Counted from the stretch's first letter, positions 39,060-58,269 are shown. The stretch: DNA of 64,000 nucleotides from Ursus arctos (GCF_023065955.2 NW_026622997.1:14984001-15048000), one strand, 5' to 3'. The notes: generated from the sequence alone by a model not told the origin. Made by a program: numbers and translations.

Positions 39060-39535
39060 TCTGTTGATTGATTGTACAGATATTGACTGAGTGCCTGCTC
39101 TATGCCAGTACTGTTCTGGACATGAGCAAGTGATGAATGAGATAGTCCTGGACCTGCTGTAATAGACAGTACCTTCTGGTGGGACAGAGAAACAATAAGA
39201 AAAACAAACAAAAAACTCCCATGAAGAAAATAAAATGCCCACGAAGAAAATGAAACAGGGCATGGGGATAGAAAGAAGGGAGGTGGAAAAGGAGCTGGAT
39301 AAGAACAGATGGTCACGGAAGCCCCTGTGAAGATGACATTCAAGCTGAGACCAAAATGACCAGACGAACCAGCAGTGTATCTCAGGGAAGGGCATTCCAG
39401 GCAGTTGGTACAACGAGGGTAGATGTTGGTCAAGGGCCAATCAGCCATGTGAGTATCTCAGGGAAGGGCATTCCAGGCAGTTGGTACAACGAGGGTGGAT
39501 GTTGAAGGGCCCTCAGCCAATGATCTCTGATGGTT
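39060..39535 (-). mobile_element. L2 fragment with internal tandem duplication
   Basis: GACTGAGTGCCTGCTCTATG, GAAGATGACATTCAAGCTGA, GGGAAGGGCATTCCAGGCAG: reverse-complement L2. A 76-bp unit is repeated (see separate entry). Confidence 0.6.
39377..39520. repeat. 76-bp tandem duplication
   Basis: GTATCTCAGGGAAGGGCATT begins at 39377 and again at 39453. The units stay near-identical through GGTACAACGAGGGT and then diverge. It is a local duplication inside L2. Confidence 0.9.
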
Positions 39536-39965
39536 CAATGTATGTGTCCACTGGGCTAGGCTCTGATGCCCAGTTGTTTAGTCAAACACTAACCTGGATG
39601 TGCTGTGCGGGTAGTTTGTTGGTGTGATTAACATTCACAATCAGTTCACTTTGAAGGAGATTACCCTCCAAAAGTGAGTGGGTCTCATCTGATCAGTTGA
39701 ACGTCTTAAGAGCAAAAACAAATTTCTCTGAGAAGAAGGAGTTCTACCTCAAGACTACTTAGGTAGAATCAAATCCTGCTGAGTTTCCAGCCGGGCAGCC
39801 TACTCTACAGATTTTAGACTTGCCAGCCCCCACATCACACAAGGCAATTCCTTAAAGTAAATCTGTGTATGTATATGTAGTACCTGCATTCATATATACA
39901 CACACACATATACCTACATGCACATCCTATTGGTTCTGTTTCCCTAGAGAACTCTGACTTACACA
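39535..39965 (+). mobile_element. LTR-like old repeat, copy 1
   Basis: CCAGTTGTTTAGTCAAACAC, GTGTGATTAACATTCACAAT, AGATTACCCTCCAAAAGTGA ... CCTATTGGTTCTGTTTCCCT, AGAGAACTCTGACTTACACA. Same layout as 41670-42185. Family not assigned. Confidence 0.5.
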
Positions 39966-41669
39966 GGCCCCTTCCTGGGAGCTTCTGTATATCCTGGCAT
40001 GGAGTGTCTGTGATTCCACAGCCGATCGAGTGGAAGTGGAGGGCAGACTCTAACAGGTTACGATGCCAGAATTATTTAGGGACCCAAAAAGCTGTGAATG
40101 CAACTTTTAGAAAGTATTCCTACTTCACAAATACCCCTGCTATCTATTGAATCCTACAGTGTAGCAGGGTTGCTTACCATTGCAATTGTCCAATAAAAGA
40201 ATGGAGATTTCATCCCTTACTCTATTTTTACATTTTAGAATTGATTTCTTGTCTTAGAATTTCCCCTGGAGAACAGTTTAAAGAAGAGGTGGTTATAGGG
40301 GTTCAAATGAGATTTTTCCATTCTTTGCTGAATTTAAGTAGACAGGTTTATGTCTTTTGAGAACTTCCGTATCCACAGTCCAATGAATACTCTAGAAATT
40401 CAAGGTGAAGTGCATGATATTATCAGCAAGCAGCCATTTTTGATTTATAATCTATTAAAATTCCTGAGACATCACCTGGAAATTATTTTCTTGGCATTTG
40501 CACACTGATTCAGGTCACTGATAGCATTTGGCATTCTGCCACCACTTGCTACTCCCTTCAAACTCAGCAAATGGCTCATTTCACAGACCCAAGACAGCTT
40601 TCTCACCAGAGAACCAAACCTCTGGGGTCTTCTGGCTGTAGCTGACAATTACAGGTGTATCTCCAATATTTTCCACCAGCAGTGCAGAGTGTAGAAGAAT
40701 GTCATTAGCCACCAGATACTAGTAGCAGAGTAAGAATTACAGATTACTATGGTAACCCTATCATTTTGATCAGTAGACAAAGTCTTTTATATTACCTTTG
40801 CATAGTATTAGCCTTCTCTGTAGAAAATATGTTTTAGTTTGTATAATACATAATCTTTTCTGATCTTACGTTATGTTAATTAAATTTTGTCAAAATAAAT
40901 CCAAACTTTAAAGTGTAAGTATTCTAAGCTGTGTTTAATGGATAGGCAGTTTGTAAGTTGGAGCTGAGCTTTTGTCCTGAATGAGTCATGAAGGAATACA
41001 AAACAGGGGAGGTATGATGGAAGTTGATATTGGAAATGTTGGAGTCTTACCTTCTATCTTCCTTCTAAGGATGTGTTGAGTCCCATTTTCGGAGGGCTTA
41101 GCTAGATTCATGGATTCCAAGGCTCATGGAAAAGGCTGTGTGATTACAAAATACTTTTGCTTAATTGGATGCATTTTCTCCGGTCTTTTCCTCTTTACCT
41201 TCAATGGGTTGCTTCTGAGGAAAGTTCTCGAAGACATCCTGTTTTCTGTCCCACCTTCATGATTATTTCAGATTGTAAAGCACTTATTTCCTATGTTGCC
41301 ATACAAGTCTTCCAAGCGATTTAGGACATTTGTCCATAAGCAAGAAGGAGAGCTTCCAGGTACCCTGAGGGAAAGGAGCTGTAGCCCTCCTGTTTTCCCA
41401 CAAAAGGAACTGCCTACCCCATCTTCACAGTGCACAAAAGTGCTGGGTCCAAAACCAGCCCCCACTAAACAGCTGTGCAAGTACGGGCAGCATCCTTTCT
41501 TATGCTCACTATTTGCAGTTTTGTGTGAAGACCATGCCCCTAAACTCTGAACTATAGTACCTAATCCCGTATCTGCATGATTACATCTAAATATTTCTAG
41601 ACTTTATCATGGTCTATCTAAGTCTTTTCTTCTACCTAAATATCCCTGGTCCCTTGAATCCACCTTTAT

Positions 41670-42185
41670 CAAGTGTAACAATTAATTTTATGAGTATCTT
41701 GGCTAGGCTATGGTTCCTAGTTGTTCGGTCAAAAATTATTCTAGAAGTTTCTGTGAAGGTATTTATAGATGTGATTAACATTAAATCAGCTGACTTCAAG
41801 GAAAGCACGTTACCCTCTATCAGGTAAATGGGCCTCAACCAGTCAGGTGAAGGCCTTAAGAGGAAAGACTAAGGTTGCCCAAGGATGCAAGTCTGCCTCA
41901 AATCTGTAACATAGAAACCCTGCTGAGTTTCTAGCCTGCTGCCCTGTGGATTTGGACTCAAGATGGCCCCAATATCAACTCTTGCCAGAATTTCCAGGCT
42001 GTGGGCCTTCTTGACAGCTTTCTGACTTGCTAAGCCCTGCATTCATGTCAGCCAACTGCCTAAAATTTCTCCCTTTCATTCTCTCTCTCTCTCTCTCCCT
42101 CTCTCTCTCATTCTCCGACTTTCTTATATATTTCTAGAAATTTATCTATTGGTTTTGTTTCTCTGAAGAACCCTGACTAATACAC
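41670..42185 (+). mobile_element. LTR-like old repeat, copy 2
   Basis: CTAGTTGTTCGGTCAAAAAT, GATGTGATTAACATTAAATC, ACGTTACCCTCTATCAGG ... CTATTGGTTTTGTTTCTCTG, AAGAACCCTGACTAATACAC. It contains a (CT)n run at 42079-42110. Confidence 0.5.
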
Positions 42186-42359
42186 CAAACAGCAAACTAT
42201 TTTCATTTTCCCATCCTTCCTCATTATTTTCTGAATATGGTCCAGGTTACTAATACCTCACCTAATAGACTCAAGGTATGATGAGTGCCAGGTAGAGCAG
42301 TATCTTTCCCACCTTATCCTAGCTCTGATATCAGTTAGTGCATATAACTTTGTGCTTAA

Positions 42360-42515
42360 GAACAGAGCCTTGGCAATAGAGAGAGCTGGATTTAAGCCTC
42401 CATCTTACAATTCTGTAATGGAAACAAGTTACTTCTTTCAGTCTCAGTTTCTTAAATCCCTGGTTGAGGATAATAATGCAACTGCATCATGGTATTTTGT
42501 GGTATGAGAATAAAA
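42360..42515 (+). mobile_element. MIR fragment
   Basis: AGAGCCTTGGCAATAGAGAG, GTTACTTCTTTCAGTCTCAG, GTTTCTTAAAT match the MIR layout. Confidence 0.6.
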
Positions 42516-42926
42516 AAGATAGTTCACTTTAAAGAAAGTACCAGTTGTTCTTTGGCTTTGGCAACAGGTAATCATAATTGATCAATGACAACTTGCTACA
42601 GTAACCAGTAAACCAATCAACGACAGATCACAGTTCTTCTCAAAAACAGCCAATTAGCAACAGCCTCAATGCAATGACCCCTTCGGAAGGTCAGCCCACC
42701 AACAACTGTCTTCCTTCAATTACTCTGTCTCCAGAGCTAAATAACAACCCATCCCTAAGACCTCTGCTTCGGAACAGGCACAGTCCCTGAACTTAACATT
42801 TGCCCAAATCCTATCCAAGTGCAGCTCTCTGCTTTGCTCAGAGACTGTGTGGTTTATAAACACAGCTATCCCTTGTTCAGCAATAATTTCAGCTTTTTGT
42901 TGTAGGCACTGAGTGGTGGTCATGTC

Positions 42927-43022
42927 TTTTTTTTTTTTTTTAAGTTTTATTTAATAGAGAGAGAGAGAAGGAGAGGAAGAGAGAATCTCAGGCACACTCC
43001 ATGATGAGGGTGGAGCCCACTG
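42927..43022 (-). mobile_element. SINEC, truncated
   Basis: T-run, AAGTTTTATTTAATAGAGAG ... GGTGGAGCCCAC. The tRNA-like head is absent. Flanks TGGTCATGTCTT / TGGTCACATCTCTT look like a duplication. Confidence 0.85.
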
Positions 43023-43759
43023 GTCACATCTCTTGACAGAGGATAAAATTGGGTCATATGTGAAAAGTATTTAGCATAGTGCCTGGCATAGAATAATCAC
43101 TTAAGAAATGTTAGCTGTTATCTTGAGTGCCTAATTCTATTGATGTCCTCTAATGTTGCTCCGGCTTTTTCAATAGCAAAGGCTGTCAGCCTGGGAATGA
43201 CGTTTTTGTTGTTTGGAGCTCCTCCACCCAAAACGGGCATATCTGGGGCATGCCCAACATGCAACTGGGCTTGGCGGTGACAAGATCAAAGAACGGCCAC
43301 CCAAGGAGGATGGTCAGGACAATAGTGGCTCACTGGAAGTGTCTGTAACCATGGCCACATCTTGTCTAGCCATGCTCCTGTCTGCTTCACTAGCTGCTGT
43401 CGGAGAGTAGCCTTGTTACACTGTTGAATCACAGGGCCTACTAAACTCCAGAGTTCTTTCCACAGGGGCTGCCGATGACCCACCAATTCCAACCTGCATT
43501 TGTCTGTTTGTTGGACCCCCAGATAGCAGGATAAGCCCTTTACCACATTAAATTTCATCTTTCTAAATTTGTTCCAGTGCAATAGTCTGATCAAAATCCT
43601 AGATGGGAAAATGCTTCAAATAGACATTGAAGTGGGAAATAATAAGGTTTTAAACATATAGAAAAGACATTTTTGCCCTGCTGGTGAAAGGCTCTGCTCT
43701 ACCATTTGTGCATGAGATCCTTCTGTCCAAGATGGGCTCCAGGAAAGAGGAATGTTTAT

Positions 43760-44925
43760 TTTTTACTTTATATAGACCTTAGTTTTCAGAACAGCTTTAG
43801 AGTTACAAAATTAATGAGAAAATAGTATAGAGTTCACATTTATTTATTTGAGAGAGAGAGACAGAGAGAGAGCGAGCACGAGGAGCAGGGGGCGTGGCAG
43901 AGGGACAGGGAGAAGCAGACTCCCTGCTAAGCAGGGAGCCTGATACAGGACTCAGTCCCAGGACCTTGGGATCATGACCTGAGCTGCAGGTAGATGCTTA
44001 ACCGACTGAGCCACCCAGGCGCCCTCAGTTTCCCCTATTATTAACATCTTACATTAGTGTGGCACATTTGTTATAATTAATTGATACATTATTGTTAACT
44101 AACGTTCATACTTTATTCAGACTTCCTTAATTTTTACCCGCTATCCTGTTTTGTTTTGTTTTTTCCAGGATGCCATCCAGAATACCATATTCTGTGTACT
44201 TGTCATTTCTCCTTAGACTCTTCCAGATGGAGAGCTTCTCAAACTGTCCTTGTTTTGATGACCTTGACAGTTTTGAGGAGGACTGGTCAGGTATTTTGTA
44301 CAATGCCCCTCATCTGTTGTTTTTCTCATGACAAGATTGGGATTCTGATTTTGGGGGGAGGAAAAGCACAGAGGTGAGATGACATTTTCATCACATCATA
44401 TCAGGGGCACATACTAGCAACATGACTGCTCGCTGTTGATGTTGGCCTTGCTCACCTGGCTGAGGGAGAGCTTGCCAGACTTTTCCACTATAAAGTTACT
44501 TTTTCCCTTTCTGTATAGTATTCTTTGGAAGGAAGTCACAGTGTACAGACCATAGTTAAGGAATGGGGAGTTATGCTCTGTCTTCTTGAGGGTGCAGTAT
44601 CTACATAAATTATTTGGAATTATTCTGGACATTTGTCTCTTCTCCCCCATTTGTTAGTTTATTTATTTATTTGATCATATATTTATATCAGGATGGACTC
44701 ATGGATTTGTAAAAATATTTTGCATTCTACTACAAGACTATTTTTTTTTTTAATTGTTCCAGCTTTGGCCGCTGGGACCTCTTTCAGTTGACTTTTGTGT
44801 TCTTTTGACATGATCCCGTTGTTGTGGAGTTTTGTTGTTCTTGGTTGGTTTGTTAGTTTTGCACTTACTTTCTACCACCACGAAATGCTCCAGGCTCATC
44901 TTGTCCACCTGGAAGTGGAAGGGGA
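43760..44925 (-). mobile_element. L1M-like LINE fragment, SINE-interrupted
   Basis: Reverse-complement old-L1 text runs TTCAGAACAGCTTTAGAGTT, TTCAGACTTCCTTAATTTTT, GATGACCTTGACAGTTTTGA, ATCACATCATATCAGGGGCA, GAAGGAAGTCACAGTGTACA, AATGCTCCAGGCTCATCTTG. A SINEC splits it. Confidence 0.65.
43836..44026 (-). mobile_element. SINEC
   Basis: ATTTATTTGAGAGAGAGAGA ... GACTGAGCCACCCAGGCGCC, inserted in the L1M-like fragment. Confidence 0.93.
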
Positions 44926-45315
44926 GTGGTTTCCTGAAGCTGTGTAAGACCCTGGCACACGGGCAGCAGGCTAAGATCCCACCAAATCCAACATGGTTGA
45001 GAGCTTCTCCTCTACTTCCAGACTGACCATGGGCAGACTTTAGTGGTCTCCTTTCTCTTCTCCTTTTTGTTACACAAGTTCTCAAGTGTCTCAGCTTCCA
45101 CCAGGGGTGGGTGCCCAGTGAATGTCCACTCTAAAATTAGCAAGGGAAAATTCTTAGACATCATTATATTTTTACATTTCTAAAATATTATAATGCATGT
45201 GATAACGTAGCCTTCGCTGCTATGAAACATGCTATTTGGCATGTCTTATTTCTCTTGCTTACTAGAAATTTCCTGAAGGCAGAGACCACATTTTGTGCTT
45301 CTTTATATAATTCCT

Positions 45316-45514
45316 TTTTTTTTTTTTTTAAAGATTTTATTTATTTATTTGACAGAGAGAGAGCCAGCGAGAGAGGGAACACAAGCAGGGGGAGTGGGAG
45401 AGGAAGAAGCAGGCTCATAGCAGAGGAGCCTGATGTGGGGCTCGATCCCATAACGCCGGGATCACGCCCTGAGCCGAAGGCAGATGCTTAACCGCTGTGC
45501 CACCCAGGCGCCCC
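45316..45514 (-). mobile_element. SINEC, young subtype
   Basis: Complete, with perfect duplication CTTTATATAATTCCT at 45301-45315 and 45515-45529. Confidence 0.95.
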
Positions 45515-45913
45515 CTTTATATAATTCCTATACTGAGCACTTAGCGTATAGCTGGTGAACGAATATATCCTGTTGAATATGTCGCAATTTTTTTGAATCA
45601 TTTTGGCAGATATGTTCTCCAAGATGAACTTGATTTTTTTTAAATCACAAAATCAAAACATAAGATTGCACCTTTGTTTTTAAAAGCTCTGTTAGAGTTC
45701 CATGATGATTATGATATTCTCGCAACAAGGATAGTGACACCCAGAGCAGAAATGGATGGGTCTCTGTTCAGAAGCCTGAAGGGCTAGCACTCGAGCCTGA
45801 AGACAGAGACCTCCATAGATGACTTCTGTACATCCCTTTCTGGTGTCGTAATTCTGGGTGCCCTTGAAGTAAGCGGTTTTATTGCTACATCTTGGCAATC
45901 GCCAGAAAAGGTC

Positions 45914-46109
45914 TTTATTTTTTTTTTAAAGAATTTATTTATTTATTTGACAGAGACAGCCAGTGAGAGAGGGAACACAAGCAGCGGGAGTGGGAGAGGA
46001 AGAAGCAGGCTCATAGCGGAGGAGCCTGACGTGGGGCTCGATCCCAGAACGCCGGGATCACGCCCTGAGCCGAAGGCAGATGCTTAACCGCTGGGCCACC
46101 CAGGCGCCC
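45914..46109 (-). mobile_element. SINEC, young subtype
   Basis: Complete, with duplication AGAAAAGGTCT near 45903-45913 and just after 46109. Confidence 0.95.
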
Positions 46110-46869
46110 CAGAAAAGGTCTCTAAAAGCGTAGTGCGTAGGGTGGTGAAGAGAAGGAATTCAGGCGGGTTCTGGAAACCTGGGTCAGTAATATAGTCTAT
46201 TACATAGGCCATCTGGGGACACAAGGCTTTTTCAGTTGGGGTTTTTAAACCTCACCCTTAAGAAGCACTAGGGAAGAGAATGTTTGTTTTCCACGTGCAG
46301 AGGTCTCCATAGGCAGCCAGGTGGCATTTTTACTCAGTAGTGCCCGTCTGGTACATCAGTCAGGACAGTCACAGGTGGCTACAGTCAGAGAAGGGCTTCT
46401 TCAACCTCTTCTCTCCATCCCACGGCCCCCGAATGCCTCATGTTTCAAAAGATTTATCAGACAAATCGTAAAACAAAAGTTATATGGGTAGCTCAGCTGT
46501 CTGAGAGAGGATCAGAAGATCCAGCTTTAATGGGCTGATTAATGGAAAATCCATTACTGATGTAGGATAGGAAGATTTTTTCTTTTTTTTTTGCTTTAAC
46601 CAAGTGGTATGGAAATATGAATAAATAGGGTGACTATCAGCAGAAGAAGTTAGTGGTAGGAACTCTGGTTGTCTGTTCTGTGTGGTTTGTAAATAGAAAT
46701 TTTAAAGGTGATTTTTTGGTTTTTGAAGAGTTTACTGTTTATTTATGATATTTATACTTTAAGAGATGATAGAAATATATTCTCTCCCATTAAGTAGACT
46801 ACACAGTTAAAATAAATTTTTTTCCTTGTAGAAGTTCACTACCAAATCATTTTATGTAAAGACATTTTT

Positions 46870-47083
46870 ATTTTATTTTATTTTTAGAAGATTTTATTTA
46901 TTTGAGAGAGAAAGTGAGTGAGAAAGAGAGAGCGCACAAGCAGGAGGAACAGCAGGCAGTGGGAGAGGGAGAAGCAGACTCTTCACTGAGCAGGGAGCCC
47001 GACTAAGGGCTTGATCCTAGGACCCTAAGATCATGACCTGAGCCGAAGGCAAACACTTAACCGTCTGAGCTACCCAGGTGCCC
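46870..47083 (-). mobile_element. SINEC
   Basis: Reverse complement, ending GAGCTACCCAGGTGCCC. Duplication GTAAAGACATTTTTA on both sides. Confidence 0.95.
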
Positions 47084-47397
47084 TGTAAAGACATTTTTAA
47101 TCTCCTAGTTCATCAAATCTCATTTACCATATTTTGAACAGCAATGAAATTATAATATCCCCACCAAGTAGGAGTGCCAGATAAAGGATACCCAGTTGAA
47201 TTTGAATTTTAGATAAACAATGAATATTTCCTAGAGGTCCTTGCAATATTTGGGATATGCTTTTACTCAAAATGTACTTGTTATTTATCTTATTTCCAAT
47301 TTAACAGGGAATCTTTTATATTATTTGTTAACTCTGGCAACCCTATCACCAAGGCAAATTTTTCTGGAAGAAATTTGAAGCTATCAACATAGCTTTT

Positions 47398-47611
47398 ATT
47401 TATTTTTTCTTTCTTCTTTTTTTACAAGATTTTAATTTTGTATTTATTTGAGAGGGAGAACAGGCGGGGAGAGGAGCAAAGGGAGAGGAACAAGCAGACT
47501 CCGTGCTGACCGAGAAGCCCAACATGGGGCCTGATCTCATGACCCTAAGATCATGACCTGAGCTGAAACCAAGAGTTGGATGCTTAAATGACTGAGGGAC
47601 CCAGGTGCACC
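47398..47611 (-). mobile_element. SINEC
   Basis: Reverse complement, with a decayed head (GACTGAGGGACCCAGGTGCA). Duplication TCAACATAGCTTTTA on both sides. Confidence 0.93.
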
Positions 47612-47639
47612 TCAACATAGCTTTTAATAAAACACATTG

Positions 47640-49145
47640 GCTTTCATTTACGCCGTGAAATCAACTTTACATAATCCGTGGAGAAGAGGTGTTGTGTCTG
47701 ACTCCTTGCATCTCATTGGCTCACAGCCCATTCCAATCCACCTCATAGAGCCCCATCCCACCCCAGAAATGGCTTTTGTCATGGTCACCAATGATTTCCA
47801 TGTTGTCAGATCCAATGAACATTTTTCTGTCCTCATCTTTGGCTTCGGTGACCCCCTTCTCTATCCTGGTTTTCTCCCTATCTGACCACTAATTCTCTTT
47901 CCTCTGTCCCAGATCCTCCTACTCTAACTACAAGTTGGGAATTCCTTATGGTCCATACCAGATTCCCCTTTCTTCTCCTTCTACACCAACACTGTCCAAT
48001 AGAAATTTCTGTGAGGATGGAAATATGCTACACATGCACTTATCCGCTGCTAGCTACACATGGCTACTGAGGAAATGTGGTTAGTATGACTCAGGAACCA
48101 AATTTTTAATTTTTATTTCATTAATTTATATTGCCACATAAAGCCAGTGACCATATTGGACAGCACAACTCCAGGCTGTCTTACCAGGTAAGCTGCTAAA
48201 AAGCAGCTTTAGACTTGCAACGTCCTGGGTTGTATCTGTAGCTCAGATCTCCCCACAGAGCTGCAGGATTATATTCATCTGATAACTCGGATGACTTACA
48301 AGCATGGACTGTTCTTTCCTCAGCTGCCGCTATTCAGAGAATGGCACCAGCCACTCAGTTGGTTGAACCTAGAAAATGAGAGTTGTTCTTGATTTTTTCC
48401 CTTTTCCTTACTATCTCGCATCCAAACTACAAGCAACTTGCATTGATTCTACCTTCAACTTGCATTGTGAATCTGAACACTTCTTTTCGTCTCCGCTGCT
48501 ACCACCCAATCCAAACCATCATTATGTCATGCCTGGATGACTTGTAATAGTCTCCCTGCCTCTTGAACTCCCCTGCAGCCCATTATCTATCTAATCCTCT
48601 CAAAACATGAGTTAGATTATGTCACTTTTCTGCTGACGATTCTTGCACATTTTGCCATTGCTTTTGGAATAAAATGTCAATTCCTTGTTTTGGACTTCAA
48701 GAATCTGGACTCTGCTTTCCCTTCTAACCCATTTTATTCTGTGTTTCCTCTTGTCGCTTTGCACTAGACTTTCTGGGACCACACATGCTGTGCTGCCCCA
48801 GGACCTTTGCACTTGCTATTTCTCATCTGCAGTCTCTTCCCCAGCTGTTGACCTGGACAGCCTTATCTTACTCTTTTTTCTTAACTCAGTACTACAGGGA
48901 GCTCTCCCCTAACCACTTATCCCAGTGGGTTCATTTCCATTTCCTTATTCTCCATGTCAGCACAGAGACTCTTTTCTCCTTCACATTGTGTGCTTGTCCC
49001 TTTAATGTCTGTGTGGTCCACCAGCCTGTGAGCTCCAAGAGGGCAGAAGCTTCTATGTAACTCCTGCATATATCTAATACTAGCACACCATTGAAGCATA
49101 GTGGAACTCTATAAATATTTGTTGAATGAATGAATGAATGAATGA
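47640..49145 (+). mobile_element. L2 fragments flanking a DNA-transposon-like repeat
   Basis: Sense L2 text (TCTTGATTTTTTCCCTTTTC, CCAAACCATCATTATGTCAT, GGACCTTTGCACTTGCTATT, AAATATTTGTTGAATGAATG) with an inserted repeat at 47985-48178. Confidence 0.65.
47985..48178. mobile_element. Old DNA-transposon-like repeat (TGTCCAATAG...ATTGGACAGC)
   Basis: Inverted ends ACACTGTCCAATAGAAAT and ATATTGGACAGCACAA. Same family type as 2575-2935, inserted in L2. Confidence 0.6.
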
Positions 49146-49424
49146 GCTCATGCTTTGACTTACAGGCAGGGTATTATATCTTATTTTATTGTTTTCAAAA
49201 TCCAGTTTTTAATTTGTATTTTAAATAGCAACAAGTGGATGCCAACATCTTCCCTTTTCCATTAAATGAACACAACATTGGCATCCAGGGAAAAGACAGA
49301 GATAATAAAGATTAATTGCTACTGAGAATAGTGTCTTTTTTTCAAGTCTCCACAGGACTATATTGCTTTCAGCTTCCTAGACCTACTCACAGTAAAGAGG
49401 TTTCCAGTACTATTCTGGCAAATT

Positions 49425-49582
49425 ATAGATAGTGGTTGCACTTTGGAATTATCTGGGAAGCTTTAAAATATGCTGGCTGGGTCTCATCCCCGTAGATTTT
49501 GATTTAATTGGTCTGAGGGGCATCCTGAGTGCTAGGACTGTTACAGCTGCCCAGGAGATTCTAACGTGTAGCCACAGTTACA
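49425..49582 (+). mobile_element. MER5-type hAT fragment
   Basis: GTGGTTGCACTTTGGAATTA, TCTGGGAAGCTTTAAAATAT, TTTGATTTAATTGGTCTGAG, CCAGGAGATTCTAACGTG follow the MER5 layout. Confidence 0.65.
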
Positions 49583-49604
49583 TATCACAGAAGGAAGTTG
49601 TGGA

Positions 49605-50275
49605 CCAAAGAAGGATGGATGCACATTCTCACTCCTTCAGAATGGCTATTACTAAGAAGGCAAGAAATAACAAGTGCTGGCAAGGATGTGGAGAAAAGGG
49701 AACCCTCGTGCACTGTTGGAAGGAATGTAAATTGGTACAATTACTATGGAAAACATCATGGAGGTTCCTCAAAAAATTAAAAAAACTACCATGTGATCCA
49801 GCAATTCCTCTGCTGGGTATCTGTTCTAAGAAAATGAAAACACTAATTTGAAAAGCTGTATGTACCCCCATGTTCATTGTAACATCATTTACAATAGCCA
49901 AGTCCCAGAAACAACCTAAGTAGCTGTCTACCTATGGATGAATGGAGAAAGAAAATGTGGCATATAGATACAATGGAATAGTATTCAACCATAAGAAGGA
50001 ACAAAGTCTTGTTATTTGTGACACCATGGATGGATCTTGGGGGCATTATGCTAAGTAAAATAAATCAGATAGGATAAGACAAATACCATATGATCTCATT
50101 TACACGTGGAATCTAAAATAACAAAAAATGAGAGTTCATAGATACAGAGGACAGATTGGTTGCCAGAGGTGGGGGAGGGGAGTGAGCAAAATGGGTGAAT
50201 GGGTAAAGGGGGTCAAAAGGTACAAAAAATAAAATGAAATAAACTATAAAACTGTTAAGTGAACTAATATGTTTT
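49605..50275 (+). mobile_element. L1, ORF2 C-terminus and 3' UTR, sense
   Basis: The frame reads [19 protein letters not shown] and [18 protein letters not shown]. 3' UTR follows (ATGGATGAATGGAGAAAGAA, GATCTCATTTACACGTGGAA). Confidence 0.8.
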
Positions 50276-50679
50276 TGTATATTATAACAAGAGTTTCCCA
50301 GGTGAACAAATTTTTTTTCCTATTTCTGTTTTGAAATAACTCAAGCAACAGCAACATCACCTTAAAACTTCTGTATTACATTCAATCAAATATTATCAAT
50401 GACATTTATAAGAAGTAACAAAGGAACAATAAACTTGTATTTGAATAAAACATGTCGATTCCAGTTCTGAAACTTAATCAGAAAATACATATTTTAGCAC
50501 AATAAAAATCCATTAAATACACATCATTGTTAGGTTGTTTCTGTTATTAAAACACTCATTGATGTTAAGAAAACGTATTCAGCCGACACTGACAAATTTC
50601 TCTTAAAAACAATTATATGTTATCATTGCAATATTACAGATTTTTAAAAAGTTATATACTTGGAGATAAAATGATCCAA

Positions 50680-51381
50680 TTTATTTCCTGAAGCTCTTTT
50701 AATAGATTGTAAATGTTAAATAAAAATGTTGAGAAACGACTCAGGGGATAAGATTGTTAAGATTTCTTCCTGAAACTATTTTGACAACCTCTAAGGGCCA
50801 GATAAGGATTTCTAAATTCCCTATGGTCAAATGGGAAAGGGCTTAGAATGAGAACCAGGATTCTTGGCTTCTACTCTGGTGAATTTAGCTTATTAATCAT
50901 CATGGTATCCAACTCGCTTATTTGTTCATTTGGGAGAGTCACATTTCAGACCTAATCCTATGTAGTGTGGTAGGGTTTTTTTCCTTGAAGATTTTATTTA
51001 TTTATTTATTTGTTTGTTTGTTTATTTATTTATTTGAAAGCGAGCAAGAGAGAGAATCTCAAGTAGACTCTGCACCGAGCGTGGAGGCTGACATGGGGCT
51101 TGATCTCTCAACTCTGAGATCCTGACCTGAGCCAAAATCAAGTTGGAGGCTTAATTGACTGAGCCACCCAGGTGCCCCTGAACCCGGTAGGTTTTAAAAT
51201 GCTGTGCAAAAATTTCCCTATACTGTCTAAACATTTCAACCCCTAATTTTCTCAGCTGATCAGCATTATTATTGTTATGTATGTCCCCTAGATCGATCTC
51301 CCCACTGAAGCAAGAGGTTGCTTCCATCCACATTTCACTGCACACAGGGGCACCACTATTATTTGGTGCCCAGGACTGTTG
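50680..51381 (-). other. GCM2: Probable GCM2 3' UTR region with candidate polyA signals
   Basis: The ~200 nt after the stop are unique sequence. Next comes a SINE lying in the gene's sense orientation (about 51185-50982), whose A-rich tail holds several AATAAA motifs on the minus strand. A further AATAAA lies at 50685-50680. Which one ends the mRNA cannot be told from sequence. Confidence 0.35.
50982..51185 (-). mobile_element. SINEC near GCM2 3' end
   Basis: AAGATTTTATTTATTTATTT ... GACTGAGCCACCCAGGTGCC, in the same orientation as GCM2. Flanks GGTAGGGTTTT / GGTAGGTTTT look like the duplication. Confidence 0.93.
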
Positions 51382-58041
<6,660 letters not shown>

Positions 58042-58269
58042 CTGTCCCACCTTGCCTGCGCTCTCCGCCAACGATCCTGAAAGATAGAAGAAAAAAACCT
58101 AGATGGGCAAGGTGATGTTTTCCCTCTTTAAAAATGAATTGGATAGATATGGAAAGACAAAGACACACAGAGAGACAGAGAGAGAGAATTTATTTAGAAA
58201 TCCAGAAGTGGTGGACGAGGGTTAAGAGCTCTGTTCTCAGCTGCGGTGCTGAAAAGTCTCCCCTCTGAC

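Larger units (their letters stand above)
23530..51381. other. MAK-GCM2 intergenic region
   Basis: No exon set with coherent splice sites and homology was found on either strand in this 28-kb stretch. Itemised repeats cover much of it. The remainder, for example 30.2-31.3, 34.1-36.0, 40.0-41.6 and 45.1-45.3 kb, is unique-looking, mostly AT-rich, and shows nothing I can name. Distal enhancers for GCM2 or MAK could lie here but none is identifiable by eye. Confidence 0.55.

Noticed and set aside
39023..39448. Two overlapping ~140-codon minus-strand frames
   Set aside because: Located in a minus-strand L2 fragment, without a start context or homology to host proteins.
49432..49851. 139-codon open frame on the plus strand
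   Set aside because: First half is a MER5-type element, second half is the L1 ORF2 C-terminus; a repeat-derived fusion of frames.
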